Of a stretch of 9,399 nucleotides of DNA, positions 1 to 5,684 are shown in pieces. The translations under genes were made by a program, and so were the position numbers. Location of the stretch: NCBI GenBank assembly GCA_009780625.1, contig WQZR01000040.1, forward strand, positions 1-9,399. The letters run 5' to 3'. Within the stretch, counting starts at the first letter, position 1; each line of letters begins with the position of its first letter. This stretch comes from Bacillota bacterium (GTDB lineage: Bacteria > Bacillota > Clostridia > Christensenellales > UBA1242). Under the pieces are notes generated by a model that saw only the letters and a program-made list of their open reading frames with translations, was not told where the DNA came from and searched no databases.

Positions 1-887
1 CCAAACAAACCTAGATATAAATCACTATTCAAACGTCTTCCCGTTTCCACAATTCTTATATTAGAAATTGTGTGTCCATTTCCTTCAATTGTTCCATGAA
101 AAATTGAGATTGGATTCCATCTGACAATTGAACCTAGGTTTATATCTGCCGTTAGAACAAAATCTCCAAACGGGTTGTTTCTTAAGGTTGTGTTAAACCC
201 ATTTGCACCACTGACTGCAGAGATTGGCATTCTGGACCTAACTTCTAAATCAATATCAGAATAAACATCTGTGCCCGTCACAGTTGCACGAATTTTAATC
301 ACAACACCAGCTTCAAGAAAACTGTCTATTTCAATAAAACCTTCAGGAGTGATTGTGGCATAGTCGTGAATATTGTGATAGCCAACTGTTGCACTGACAA
401 TCGAAAATGTTGCATTTTGATTTGATGCGTGCGATGGATTGAATGTCACACCAAGTTTGGCACTCTCTCCACGAAGAATGCTGAAACTGTGGCGGTTTAT
501 TGTAAAACCTAAAGACTCCACCGGAACATATAACCTTTCAACCTCAACCGTTGTTGAGATTTGTATGTTACTTCTAAGCGTGATTGTAAGATTTTCAATA
601 AAGGTTGTCGGTGCATCGCGTGTAATCACAATTCGTCCGTTTTGAACAAACACATATTCATTCTCTGCGACAAACCAAAAATCGTCAACAGATGCCGTTC
701 TCTCTTGACCACTTACATTTTTTAGTTTAATCGTTGGAAAGTTTGTCTGTGGGTGCGAGATTTCAATTCTTTCAACAACAATCTGTGTTGGAACAAAATT
801 CCCACCACTGCCCCCATCTCTGCAGCCATACAAAAAAACACCAACGAACAATATAAAACTGACTATAAACAGTTTTTTCATATTCAT
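1..887 (-). CDS. Surface lipoprotein with Ig-like and GLUG-like regions (3' end beyond window)
   Basis: The frame is open from an ATG at 887 to the left edge (295 codons), so the C-terminus is missing. Residues 1-22 form a lipoprotein signal peptide: MNMKK, then a hydrophobic core (LFIVSFILFVGVFL), then the lipobox LYGC with Cys22 as the lipidated residue. A Gly/Ser-rich spacer follows. Residues about 105-200 look like a bacterial Ig-like (BIG2-type) fold, with a FTINRHSFSILRGESAKL segment and an ATITPEGFIEI strand. Near the edge, FHGTIEGNGHTISNIRI followed by GLFG matches the GLUG/beta-helix repeat of secreted surface proteins. It is probably membrane-anchored outside the cell; its ligand is unknown. 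The start is either 887 or the ATG at 881 (Met3); neither has a strong ribosome binding site. It follows the 62-aa gene by 18 bases and is probably co-transcribed with it. Lipoprotein call firm, domain calls moderate. Confidence 0.85.
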   Translation of the reverse strand, partial: MNMKKLFIVSFILFVGVFLYGCRDGGSGGNFVPTQIVVERIEISHPQTNFPTIKLKNVSGQERTASVDDFWFVAENEYVFVQNGRIVITRDAPTTFIENLTITLRSNIQISTTVEVERLYVPVESLGFTINRHSFSILRGESAKLGVTFNPSHASNQNATFSIVSATVGYHNIHDYATITPEGFIEIDSFLEAGVVIKIRATVTGTDVYSDIDLEVRSRMPISAVSGANGFNTTLRNNPFGDFVLTADINLGSIVRWNPISIFHGTIEGNGHTISNIRIVETGRRLNSDLYLGLF

Positions 888-905
888 TAGTTTACCACAA
901 AAAAA

Positions 906-1094
906 CTAAACTTCTTCCTCAGTTTCAGGGGTATTTTCTTCGAGCGGGTCGCTCTCGGATTCGATTATCGGGTCGCTCTGAGGTGCGACCTCTACACTCT
1001 TTTCCTCAACTTTAAAAACAACTTCTGTTTCCACCTTCTCTTTTCCAAACATTCTTCTAAAAAAATTTCCGACTTTATTAAAAAAAACTTTCAT
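906..1094 (-). CDS. Small charged protein, 62 aa, unknown function
   Basis: A start at 1094 is supported by a GGAGG ribosome binding site five bases upstream (around 1100-1104). The product has a basic, aromatic N-terminus (MKVFFNKVGNFFRRMFGKEK) that could form an amphipathic, membrane-associating helix, and a strongly acidic C-terminus (EENTPETEEEV). There is no cleavable signal peptide and no recognised domain. The central segment containing SDPIIESESDP is encoded by a repeated palindromic DNA element (944-960 and 968-994), so part of the protein may derive from a repeat insertion. The stop lies 18 bases before the lipoprotein start, suggesting a shared transcript. No family assigned; coding status rests on the ribosome binding site and operon position. 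Confidence 0.65.
   Translation of the reverse strand: MKVFFNKVGNFFRRMFGKEKVETEVVFKVEEKSVEVAPQSDPIIESESDPLEENTPETEEEV
944..960. repeat. Partial copy of palindromic repeat element
   Basis: GCGGGTCGCTCTCGGAT shares the CGGGTCGCTCT core with the fuller copy at 968-994, only 13 bases away and in the same orientation. It lacks the right palindrome arm. It lies inside the 62-aa coding sequence and encodes the second SDP. Confidence 0.5.
968..994. repeat. Dispersed 27-bp palindromic repeat, copy inside a CDS
   Basis: This segment matches 3507-3533 at 24 of 27 positions in the same orientation. Inside it, GGTCGC (971-976) and GCGACC (985-990) form a perfect 6-bp inverted repeat around an 8-base loop. 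It sits in the 62-aa coding sequence, contributes the residues VAPQSDP, and keeps the frame open. Two such close matches in 9.4 kb of AT-rich DNA are unlikely by chance, so this looks like a dispersed small palindromic element. Confidence 0.65.
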
Positions 1095-1126
1095 ACAGTC
1101 CTCCGTAGTAATTAACTATATGAGAG

Positions 1127-1142
1127 CATATTTCTGAATATG
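1127..1142. promoter_or_regulatory. Inverted repeat upstream of the 62-aa gene, possible operator
   Basis: CATATT (1127-1132) and AATATG (1137-1142) are perfect 6-bp arms around TCTG. The element lies 33 bases upstream of the ATG at 1094, where the promoter of the small-protein and lipoprotein unit should be. A TATAGT (1115-1120 on the minus strand) could be the -10 box, but no convincing -35 was found. The position suits a regulator site. Being AT-rich, it could also be chance. Confidence 0.3.
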
Positions 1143-1182
1143 ATAAAAAGCGAAGAGAGTTTTGATGTTAGATGAGGAAAAC

Positions 1183-1232
1183 AAAAAAGTTGCGAGGCGA
1201 CGTGTACTAGACGTACTCGAGCCTTGCAACTT
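1183..1232 (-). terminator. Intrinsic terminator after the NIF3-like gene
   Basis: Arms 1187-1198 and 1221-1232 pair over 12 bp with one G-U wobble (AAGTTGCGAGGC against GCCTTGCAACTT). The loop is 22 bases and can partly fold further. On the minus strand the stem is followed by a run of six Ts (1188-1183), 30 bases past the stop at 1262. The opposite side is also T-rich (CTTTTAGTTT), so some plus-strand activity is possible. The large loop is unusual for a simple terminator. The rest of 1095-1261 holds the putative promoter region of the next gene. Confidence 0.75.
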
Positions 1233-1261
1233 CTTTTAGTTTGACGACGTATAACACAAAA

Positions 1262-2101
1262 CTAATTCGTCTTTTTAGAAACTTTGTCCGAGATTATGCC
1301 AGAAATCGTGTCCACCTTAACCCCTGCTTTTTCCCATTCAGCAATGATTTTATTGATTCCAATGCTGTCGCTTGCATGGTGTGGGCAAACAATAACGTTT
1401 CCAATTCCTTGCTTTTCAATTTCCTCAAGTTCATCACCCGGAATATGCATAAGAACAAGCGTGCCAACTCCAACTTCAAAATGCTCTTTAATCGCATCAG
1501 CACCCTGCCCAGTCACGCCAGACATGCAAACATAAACTTTGCCTGCATAACTCTTGTCGTTTCCAATCCTGATTACTGGCTTTTTAAAATCGTTCTTATA
1601 TTCAGGAATTTCCAAAAGCCATTCCATAATTTCACCAAGCCTAACGCTTTCGTTTTTGCCGATTTTCTTATCTAGGTGCGATTGCACAACCTTTTCTGTA
1701 ATTATGTCTGCTGGTGTATGAACCGTCATAAATGGCAGTTTCATAAGCCTTGCAGCATCCTCTGCTCTAGCTATGTTTGAAGCATGAAGACCAATGTCTA
1801 GTTTCTTTTTCTTTTTTCCAATAAGTCTTTGAGCTTTGTTTTTTGGAATGCCTAGCTTATACATTTTTTCTATATGAATATTTTCATAATACCCAAGCCA
1901 GTCGTCTGTTGTTTCTGGGTGGTGTGCAACAACAAGGTCGTAGCCAAGTTGTCTAGCCAAAAGAAGCTCCGGCGTTTCCATATCAACACCCATAAGAATT
2001 TTTTTAATATTTTTCCCTTCAACAGAAATTCCGCTATCTGGCGTCACTTCTGTAATTCCTGCAAGTTTGATTGCAATTTCCATAAGTTGTTTTGTTGTCA
2101 T
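1262..2101 (-). CDS. NIF3-like (YqfO/YbgI family) metal-binding protein
   Basis: The product is 279 aa from the ATG at 2101. That start is chosen because GAGGTG lies six bases upstream; a GTG at 2110 would overlap this ribosome binding site. NIF3 proteins are dinuclear-metal proteins with an HH pair near the N-terminus and a GHxxSE-like motif near the C-terminus; their activity is not settled and they are often mislabelled GTP cyclohydrolase. Here His60-His61 lie in VVAHHPE, and PHHASDSIGI (240-249) offers His242 and Asp245, where Asp replaces the usual Glu. VSGVTG-like glycine turns (MSGVTGQGADAI, 193-204) are also family-like. No signal peptide is present, so it is probably cytosolic. It lies 50 bases after the COG2403-type gene and is probably co-transcribed with it. 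Family call fairly confident; this is a divergent branch. Confidence 0.8.
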   Translation of the reverse strand: MTTKQLMEIAIKLAGITEVTPDSGISVEGKNIKKILMGVDMETPELLLARQLGYDLVVAHHPETTDDWLGYYENIHIEKMYKLGIPKNKAQRLIGKKKKKLDIGLHASNIARAEDAARLMKLPFMTVHTPADIITEKVVQSHLDKKIGKNESVRLGEIMEWLLEIPEYKNDFKKPVIRIGNDKSYAGKVYVCMSGVTGQGADAIKEHFEVGVGTLVLMHIPGDELEEIEKQGIGNVIVCPHHASDSIGINKIIAEWEKAGVKVDTISGIISDKVSKKTN

Positions 2102-2122
2102 TTCTTTCACCTCTTAAATAGT

Positions 2123-2150
2123 ATTTTAACACCAAAGCAAATTAATTCAA
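2123..2150 (-). promoter_or_regulatory. Possible internal promoter for the NIF3-like gene
   Basis: On the minus strand TTGAAT (2150-2145) and TAAAAT (2128-2123) are 16 bases apart, with a TG one base before the -10 box (extended -10). It lies in the 50-base gap before the NIF3-like start. It could provide extra expression independent of the upstream leader. Weak-to-moderate match in AT-rich sequence. Confidence 0.3.
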
Positions 2151-2151
2151 A

Positions 2152-3492
2152 TTAAGAACAATACTTTTTTACAAAATCAGAAAGAACATCTGCCAAATCT
2201 GGCTTGCCAATTTCAGAGAGAACATAGCCAATCTTTACGCATGGCTTTTTGATGTTAATCACACGTTGCAAGTCTATTGGTGTTCCAATAATCACAGCAT
2301 CGCAGTCAACTTTGTTGATGGTTGCCTCAAGGTCTTTGATTTGCTTGTCTCCATAGCCCATCGCAGGCAAAACGCCTTTTACGTGTGGATATGTCTTAAA
2401 CGTTTCAACAAGCGAGCCAACTGCTTTAGAACTTGGGTCAACAACCTCTGCTGCACCAAATTTCTTTGCCGCAATAATTCCCGCACCTATGCTCATTTCA
2501 CCATGTGTAAGCGTTGGACCATCTTCCACAACAAGAACTTTCTTGCCTTTGATTAATTCAGGTTTGTCAACCGTGATTGTCGATGCTGCATCAACAACAA
2601 TTGCTTTTGGATTTGCTGCTTGAATGTTTTTTCGAACCAACTGTATTTTGTCGAAATCTGCGCTGTCGATTTTGTTTATAACAACAACATCAGCCATTTT
2701 TAGACTAACTTCACCTGGATAGTAAGAAAGCTCGTGCCCCGCACGATGTGGGTCTGCAACTGTGATTGTAAGGTCTGATTTATAGAAACTGAAGTCATTA
2801 TTCCCCCCGTCCCACAAAATCACATCACAGCCTGCTTTGTCGTTCTCCGCTGCTTCCAAAATCGCCGCATAATCAACACCTGCGTAAATCACGTTTCCTG
2901 CAACAATATGTGGCTCATATTCTTCCATTTCTTCAATTGTGCATTTATGTTTTTTGAGGTCATCAAGCGTTGCAAAACGTTGAACCTTCTGTGCCACCAA
3001 ATCTCCATATGGCATTGGGTGGCGGATTGAAATAACTTTCAACCCCAAAGCGTTTAGAACCTCAATCACTTTTCGCGAAGTTTGGCTCTTTCCACAACCT
3101 GTTCTGGTTGCAAGAACGCTTATCACTGGCTTATTGCTTTTGATTGCAGTGTTCTTGTGCCCCATAAGGCTAAAGTCCGAACCTGCAGCGTTCACAAGCG
3201 CAGAAAGCTCCATAACCTTTTGATATGGCATGTCGCTGTAACTAAACACACACTCGTCCACATCGTGTTTTTTGATGAGCGTTTCAAGCTCTGATTGATG
3301 AAATACCGGAATTCCGCTCGGGTATAGTTTCCCAGCAAGTTCCTTTGGGTATTTTCGTCCATCAATGTTTGGAATTTGTGCAGCCGTGAATGCCACAACT
3401 TCATAGTTCTCGTTGTCTTTAAAGAATGTGTTGAAGTTGTGAAAATCTCGCCCCGCTGCTCCGATTATTATAACTTTTCGTTTATTTGTCAT
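2152..3492 (-). CDS. COG2403-type P-loop protein, cyclic 2,3-diphosphoglycerate synthetase-like
   Basis: The product is 446 aa from the ATG at 3492, chosen for its AAGGAG nine bases upstream. The frame continues upstream to 3594, but that stretch crosses a terminator hairpin. An N-terminal nucleotide-binding-like segment (VIIIGAAGRDFHNF, 7-20) precedes a P-loop, ATRTGCGKSQTS (Gly132-Cys-Gly-Lys135-Ser136). WDGGNNDF (227-234) resembles a Walker B or switch region, and NKID (273-276) matches the guanine-specificity motif of GTPases. The length and motifs fit the family of predicted GTPases related to archaeal cyclic 2,3-diphosphoglycerate synthetase. Making that metabolite in a bacterium is not established, so the substrate should be left open. 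It is probably cytosolic. It is the first gene after a long structured leader and is followed by the NIF3-like gene. Confidence 0.85.
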   Translation of the reverse strand: MTNKRKVIIIGAAGRDFHNFNTFFKDNENYEVVAFTAAQIPNIDGRKYPKELAGKLYPSGIPVFHQSELETLIKKHDVDECVFSYSDMPYQKVMELSALVNAAGSDFSLMGHKNTAIKSNKPVISVLATRTGCGKSQTSRKVIEVLNALGLKVISIRHPMPYGDLVAQKVQRFATLDDLKKHKCTIEEMEEYEPHIVAGNVIYAGVDYAAILEAAENDKAGCDVILWDGGNNDFSFYKSDLTITVADPHRAGHELSYYPGEVSLKMADVVVINKIDSADFDKIQLVRKNIQAANPKAIVVDAASTITVDKPELIKGKKVLVVEDGPTLTHGEMSIGAGIIAAKKFGAAEVVDPSSKAVGSLVETFKTYPHVKGVLPAMGYGDKQIKDLEATINKVDCDAVIIGTPIDLQRVINIKKPCVKIGYVLSEIGKPDLADVLSDFVKKYCS

Positions 3493-3506
3493 TTTATTTT
3501 TCTCCT

Positions 3507-3533
3507 TCGGGTCTCTCTCAGGTGCGACCCCTA
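3507..3533. repeat. Dispersed 27-bp palindromic repeat, copy upstream of a ribosome binding site
   Basis: It matches 968-994 at 24 of 27 positions. GGGTC (3509-3513) pairs with GACCC (3526-3530) around a 12-base loop. On the minus strand the hairpin ends beside the AAGGAG site (3507-3502) of the COG2403-type gene, so it could influence translation initiation. This copy differs from the other at three positions, two of them within the 22-base core. Confidence 0.6.
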
Positions 3534-3571
3534 ACCTTTTATTGTTTGTTATGATAAAGCATTTATGAACA

Positions 3572-3604
3572 CAAAAAGCCCGTCCTAGACACATAGGGCG
3601 GGCT
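3572..3604 (-). terminator. Leader terminator B (second in transcription order)
   Basis: Arms 3577-3587 and 3594-3604 pair over 11 bp with one G-U wobble around the loop GACACA. On the minus strand the stem is followed by a T run (3577-3573). It lies in the leader, 80 bases before the ATG at 3492, so it would stop transcription before the COG2403-type gene unless prevented. Confidence 0.75.
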
Positions 3605-3621
3605 AAAAGAAAAAGCCCGCC
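3597..3621 (-). promoter_or_regulatory. Alternative (antiterminator-like) stem joining terminators A and B
   Basis: GGCGGGCT (3597-3604) and AGCCCGCC (3614-3621) are perfectly complementary over 8 bp with a 9-base A-rich loop. In the minus-strand RNA this pairs an arm of terminator A with an arm of terminator B, so it excludes both. That geometry suits an attenuation switch. It could also be a by-product of two similar GC-rich terminator arms. Confidence 0.45.
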
Positions 3622-3646
3622 ACTGGTGTTGCCAGGGCAGGCTTTT
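3605..3646 (-). terminator. Leader terminator A (first in transcription order)
   Basis: Arms 3611-3626 and 3632-3646 pair as AAAAGCC/GGCTTTT, GCC/GGC and CTGG/CCAG, with one mismatch, one bulged A and the loop TGTTG. On the minus strand it is followed by TTTTTCTTTT. It is a strong intrinsic terminator about 130 bases downstream of the predicted start of transcription, so it could end a free-standing short RNA. Confidence 0.8.
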
Positions 3647-3674
3647 AGAATTTATATATACCTAAAAGAAAGAC

Positions 3675-3743
3675 CTAACTACACCTAATTAGTCTTTCCC
3701 TCCTTACATTCATAAAACTGTGTGTCATGACTGCTTTCATCAT
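3675..3743 (-). CDS. Possible 22-aa leader peptide, predicted leaderless start
   Basis: An ATG-ATG pair begins at 3743, exactly seven bases after the last base of the -10 box, so the predicted mRNA starts at the ATG itself. The frame runs 22 codons to TAG at 3675-3677 and encodes a Met-rich start followed by a basic tail (NVRRERLIRCS). There is no ribosome binding site. It ends before terminator A. Codon constraint cannot be judged at this length, so it is only a candidate. Confidence 0.25.
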   Translation of the reverse strand: MMKAVMTHSFMNVRRERLIRCS

Positions 3744-3749
3744 ATTTAA

Positions 3750-3778
3750 ATTATATACAGAACACTTTCTTTTGTCAA
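3750..3778 (-). promoter_or_regulatory. Consensus sigma-A-type promoter of the leader
   Basis: On the minus strand TTGACA (3778-3773) and TATAAT (3755-3750) are separated by exactly 17 bases. Both boxes match the housekeeping consensus at all positions. The start site is predicted near 3743. This is the strongest promoter seen in the window. Confidence 0.85.
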
Positions 3779-3802
3779 CAAAAAAAACCCTTGCGGGCTT
3801 TT
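3779..3802 (-). terminator. Intrinsic terminator of the 333-aa gene
   Basis: Arms 3783-3790 and 3795-3802 pair over 8 bp with one G-U wobble. On the minus strand the loop is the tetraloop GCAA and the stem runs into seven or more Ts. It starts two bases past the stop codon at 3805 and abuts the -35 box of the next promoter. Confidence 0.8.
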
Positions 3803-3804
3803 GT

Positions 3805-4806
3805 TTATGTTCTTTTAAAAATGCTGTCCAAAACTGGAGTCTCCACTTTTTCAGGTGACGCTGGCGGTGGTGCTGGTGGTGGGTTTAAGATACTTTTAAC
3901 TCTTGCCACCATACCAACATCAAATTCGTCTTTTCTATTTTCAAACCATGTAATATAGCTTTGATTGTTGGTTTTATAAATGTTTAACAAGTGGCTGCAA
4001 GCTCTTTGAAGTCTATATGCCTCGCCGCTTCCATAATCAGTTGTATGCACTGTTTCGATGGTGTCACCGTCCTCATCTCTTAAACTGCGACTTGTGAAGG
4101 CATCTGGAATTTTTGTTTCTTTAAAAAACTTATATGCATTGAAATTCGCCTTCACATCTTGCGGTGCATCTTTTAATATAACATCACTAGAAATGCCATA
4201 ACTTTTCGTGTTATAACGATGATATTGCACACCTTGTCCGTCGCTTCTTATAAACTTGTTTTCAAACAAAAAACTTGCAATTCTATAGTCTTTTAGTGCA
4301 ATAAGCTCCTGCATTGATAGACCAAATTGTTCTGTGTTTCCAGTTGAAAGAAGTCTAGCAAGTTCTTGTTTTACACCATCAAGTCTTGCTATTGCGTTTT
4401 CAGCTGTCGCTTTAATTTGTCTTTCTTTTTCTCTTTGTGCTTCTTCGTGCTGTCTTTGTTCTTCTTTATATTCTGGCGTTGTTTTTTTATACTCTTCCAA
4501 CACTTTCAAAAGAGTTTTATAAGAATCTTGTGCTGAACCCAAATAGTGCGAAACCATTCCCATAACAGCCTGAACAACCGGAATATGAATCTTCCCACCT
4601 GCTTGAATTTGCTCTCTAATGATGCCACCCATTTGATTTAGTATAGAACCTGCCTCATATCTTATAATCTCGTCTTGTCTCCAACAAAGCAACTCTCTAT
4701 ATGCACGAGTTTTTATTTCATCAATTTCTTTTGAAACAAGTCTTTTTGCAGTTTCAACATCACCATTTAGAATTTGAGTTTTGATGCAAAACGCCATTTT
4801 GCTCAT
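3805..4806 (-). CDS. Unrecognised 333-aa protein with coiled coil and proline-rich tail
   Basis: The ATG at 4806 has AGGGGG five bases upstream. No known family is recognised. Residues about 96-155 are rich in Glu, Lys and Gln (YKEEQRQHEEAQREKERQIK) and probably form a coiled coil. Residues 174-300 are more mixed and could be a folded domain. Residues 309-318 are proline-rich (PPPAPPPASP), followed by a short tail. No signal peptide or convincing membrane helix is visible; residues 71-90 are only moderately hydrophobic. It is a single-gene unit with its own promoter (4837-4865) and terminator (3779-3802), between a tRNA gene and the leader RNA. Coding status is secure; function is unknown. 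Confidence 0.85.
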   Translation of the reverse strand: MSKMAFCIKTQILNGDVETAKRLVSKEIDEIKTRAYRELLCWRQDEIIRYEAGSILNQMGGIIREQIQAGGKIHIPVVQAVMGMVSHYLGSAQDSYKTLLKVLEEYKKTTPEYKEEQRQHEEAQREKERQIKATAENAIARLDGVKQELARLLSTGNTEQFGLSMQELIALKDYRIASFLFENKFIRSDGQGVQYHRYNTKSYGISSDVILKDAPQDVKANFNAYKFFKETKIPDAFTSRSLRDEDGDTIETVHTTDYGSGEAYRLQRACSHLLNIYKTNNQSYITWFENRKDEFDVGMVARVKSILNPPPAPPPASPEKVETPVLDSIFKRT

Positions 4807-4836
4807 AAAAACCCCCTGCTTGTTTTATTCTATAAG

Positions 4837-4865
4837 ATAGTATCACTTATTGAACTATGCGTCAA
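4837..4865 (-). promoter_or_regulatory. Promoter of the 333-aa gene
   Basis: On the minus strand TTGACG (4865-4860) and TACTAT (4842-4837) are 17 bases apart, about 30 bases upstream of the ATG at 4806. The site directly follows the tRNA terminator. Confidence 0.65.
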
Positions 4866-4872
4866 TAGCAAA

Positions 4873-4895
4873 CAAAAAAACGCTTACGCGTTTTT
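4873..4895 (-). terminator. Intrinsic terminator of tRNA-Leu
   Basis: AAAAACGC (4876-4883) and GCGTTTTT (4888-4895) form a perfect 8-bp stem with a GTAA tetraloop on the minus strand, then seven Ts. It begins at the CCA end of the tRNA, so the transcript has almost no 3' trailer. The stem is symmetric and could also act on the plus strand. Confidence 0.8.
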
Positions 4896-4980
4896 GGTGC
4901 AGTCGGAGGGATTTGAACCCTCACAGGATTACTCCCACCAGCCCCTCAAGCTGGCGTGTCTACCATTCCACCACGACTGC
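4895..4980 (-). tRNA. tRNA-Leu(GAG)
   Basis: Acceptor arms GCAGTCG (4980-4974) and CGACTGC (4905-4899) pair fully, followed by A and an encoded CCA (4897-4895). The anticodon stem CCAGC/GCTGG holds the loop TTGAGGG, giving anticodon GAG (4947-4945), which reads the leucine codons CUC and CUU. The T arm is GAGGG-TTCAAAT-CCCTC. The extra arm between the anticodon and T stems is long, as expected for a class II tRNA such as Leu. All cloverleaf elements look intact. The minus-strand promoter upstream (4981-5047) is not clear. Confidence 0.95.
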
Positions 4981-4992
4981 ATACCCATTAGT

Positions 4993-5021
4993 TTAGCACA
5001 AAATATTATTTGTGTTATAAT
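4993..5021 (+). promoter_or_regulatory. Promoter of the membrane protein / amidotransferase-like pair
   Basis: TTAGCA (4993-4998) and TATAAT (5016-5021) are 17 bases apart, with TG one base before the -10 box (extended -10). Transcription would start near 5028, about 20 bases before the ATG at 5048. The tRNA promoter must lie in the same 67-base gap on the other strand. Confidence 0.65.
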
Positions 5022-5047
5022 TATTAATAAAACATAAAGAGGTTTGT

Positions 5048-5683
5048 ATGAAGAAAAGAAACAAAATCGCTTGGCTTTCTGCAATTGTTGGCTTAAGCGT
5101 GAACGCTGTTGTTGCAATTGTGATTGTTCTTATTGGAAACTATAGTCATCTAGAACTAAGAATTCTTGGAACAACATTTGCACTGTTTGCTCTAACAGTT
5201 GCTGTGGTTCTTTCAATCACAAGATACTATTCAAGTCTGGAAGTGAATGAAACCAAAAACACAACCCATGAAAGAAAACACGAAGTTAGAAAACATCTGT
5301 TGGTTTATTTTATATCTGCACTTTTCTTCTTTGGATTTCTTGCCTTGATGCTGATACTCGCTATATGGGAAGTTATGGATTTGATGTTCTTCTTCCTTTG
5401 GGGATGGTTGACTATTGGACTTGGGTTTATCTCAAGTGTTCATATTGCGCATATTTTGCCTAAGATTATTCACTCTGATGTGGTTAGAATAACAAGCATT
5501 GTAAACATTGTGATTTCTGCAACTTTCTATTTCTTGCTTTTGATTATATTGTGGTTTAACCCACATGTGAACTTCTTTGAAGGTTTCTGGCTTAGACTCA
5601 ATCTTGTTGTGTTGATTCTTGCAATTCTTGGAAACACAGTTAGACCAATTCTTATGAAAGTCTTCCCTGGAGAACTGAAATAG
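5048..5683 (+). CDS. Multi-pass membrane protein, 211 aa, unknown function
   Basis: The ATG at 5048 has AGAGG five bases upstream. About six hydrophobic segments are visible: residues 8-30, 37-58, 84-107, 111-136, 147-170 and 180-198. A short basic N-terminus (MKKRNK) suggests it faces the cytoplasm. A charged stretch (62-82, with HERKHEVRKH) separates helices 2 and 3. No family-specific motif is recognised, so transporter, enzyme or sensor roles cannot be separated. The next gene starts one base after its stop, so the two are almost certainly co-transcribed and possibly functionally linked. Confidence 0.85.
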   Translation: MKKRNKIAWLSAIVGLSVNAVVAIVIVLIGNYSHLELRILGTTFALFALTVAVVLSITRYYSSLEVNETKNTTHERKHEVRKHLLVYFISALFFFGFLALMLILAIWEVMDLMFFFLWGWLTIGLGFISSVHIAHILPKIIHSDVVRITSIVNIVISATFYFLLLIILWFNPHVNFFEGFWLRLNLVVLILAILGNTVRPILMKVFPGELK

Positions 5684-5684
5684 A

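Larger units (their letters stand above)
3605..3743 (-). ncRNA. Structured leader or small RNA upstream of the COG2403-type gene
   Basis: Transcription from the consensus promoter at 3750-3778 would begin near 3743. A first hairpin pairs 3692-3698 with 3668-3674 (GTCTTTC/GAAAGAC, plus three inner pairs past a bulge), beside an AAGGAGGG (3706-3699). Terminator A then closes the RNA near 3605, giving about 139 nt, and terminator B follows if A is read through. This could be an attenuated leader controlling the downstream gene or an independent small RNA. I see no T-box signature or other riboswitch core that I recognise. The remaining leader, 3493-3571, holds the palindromic repeat and the ribosome binding site. 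Confidence 0.5.

Noticed and set aside
439..645. 68-codon plus-strand frame opposite the lipoprotein
   Set aside because: It is a shadow of the lipoprotein coding sequence, with no start signals or recognisable product.
1187..1232. Integron attC-like or insertion-element end at the large-loop hairpin
   Set aside because: The conserved attC core is absent and no integrase or transposase is nearby; position after a stop codon and a T run fit a terminator better.
1241..1675. 144-codon plus-strand frame opposite the NIF3-like gene
   Set aside because: It is antisense to a well-supported gene, its translation resembles no protein family, and it has no ribosome binding site.
2102..2110. GTG start at 2110 for the NIF3-like gene
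   Set aside because: It lies inside the GAGGTG ribosome binding site that serves the ATG at 2101.
3493..3594. In-frame extension of the COG2403-type protein to an ATG at 3594
   Set aside because: The extension crosses terminator B and the palindromic repeat, and lacks a ribosome binding site. The ATG at 3492 has AAGGAG and begins a normal family N-terminus.
3605..3743. T-box or known riboswitch in the leader
   Set aside because: The T-box core (TGGNACCGCG-like) is missing, and no core of another class I know was visible by eye.
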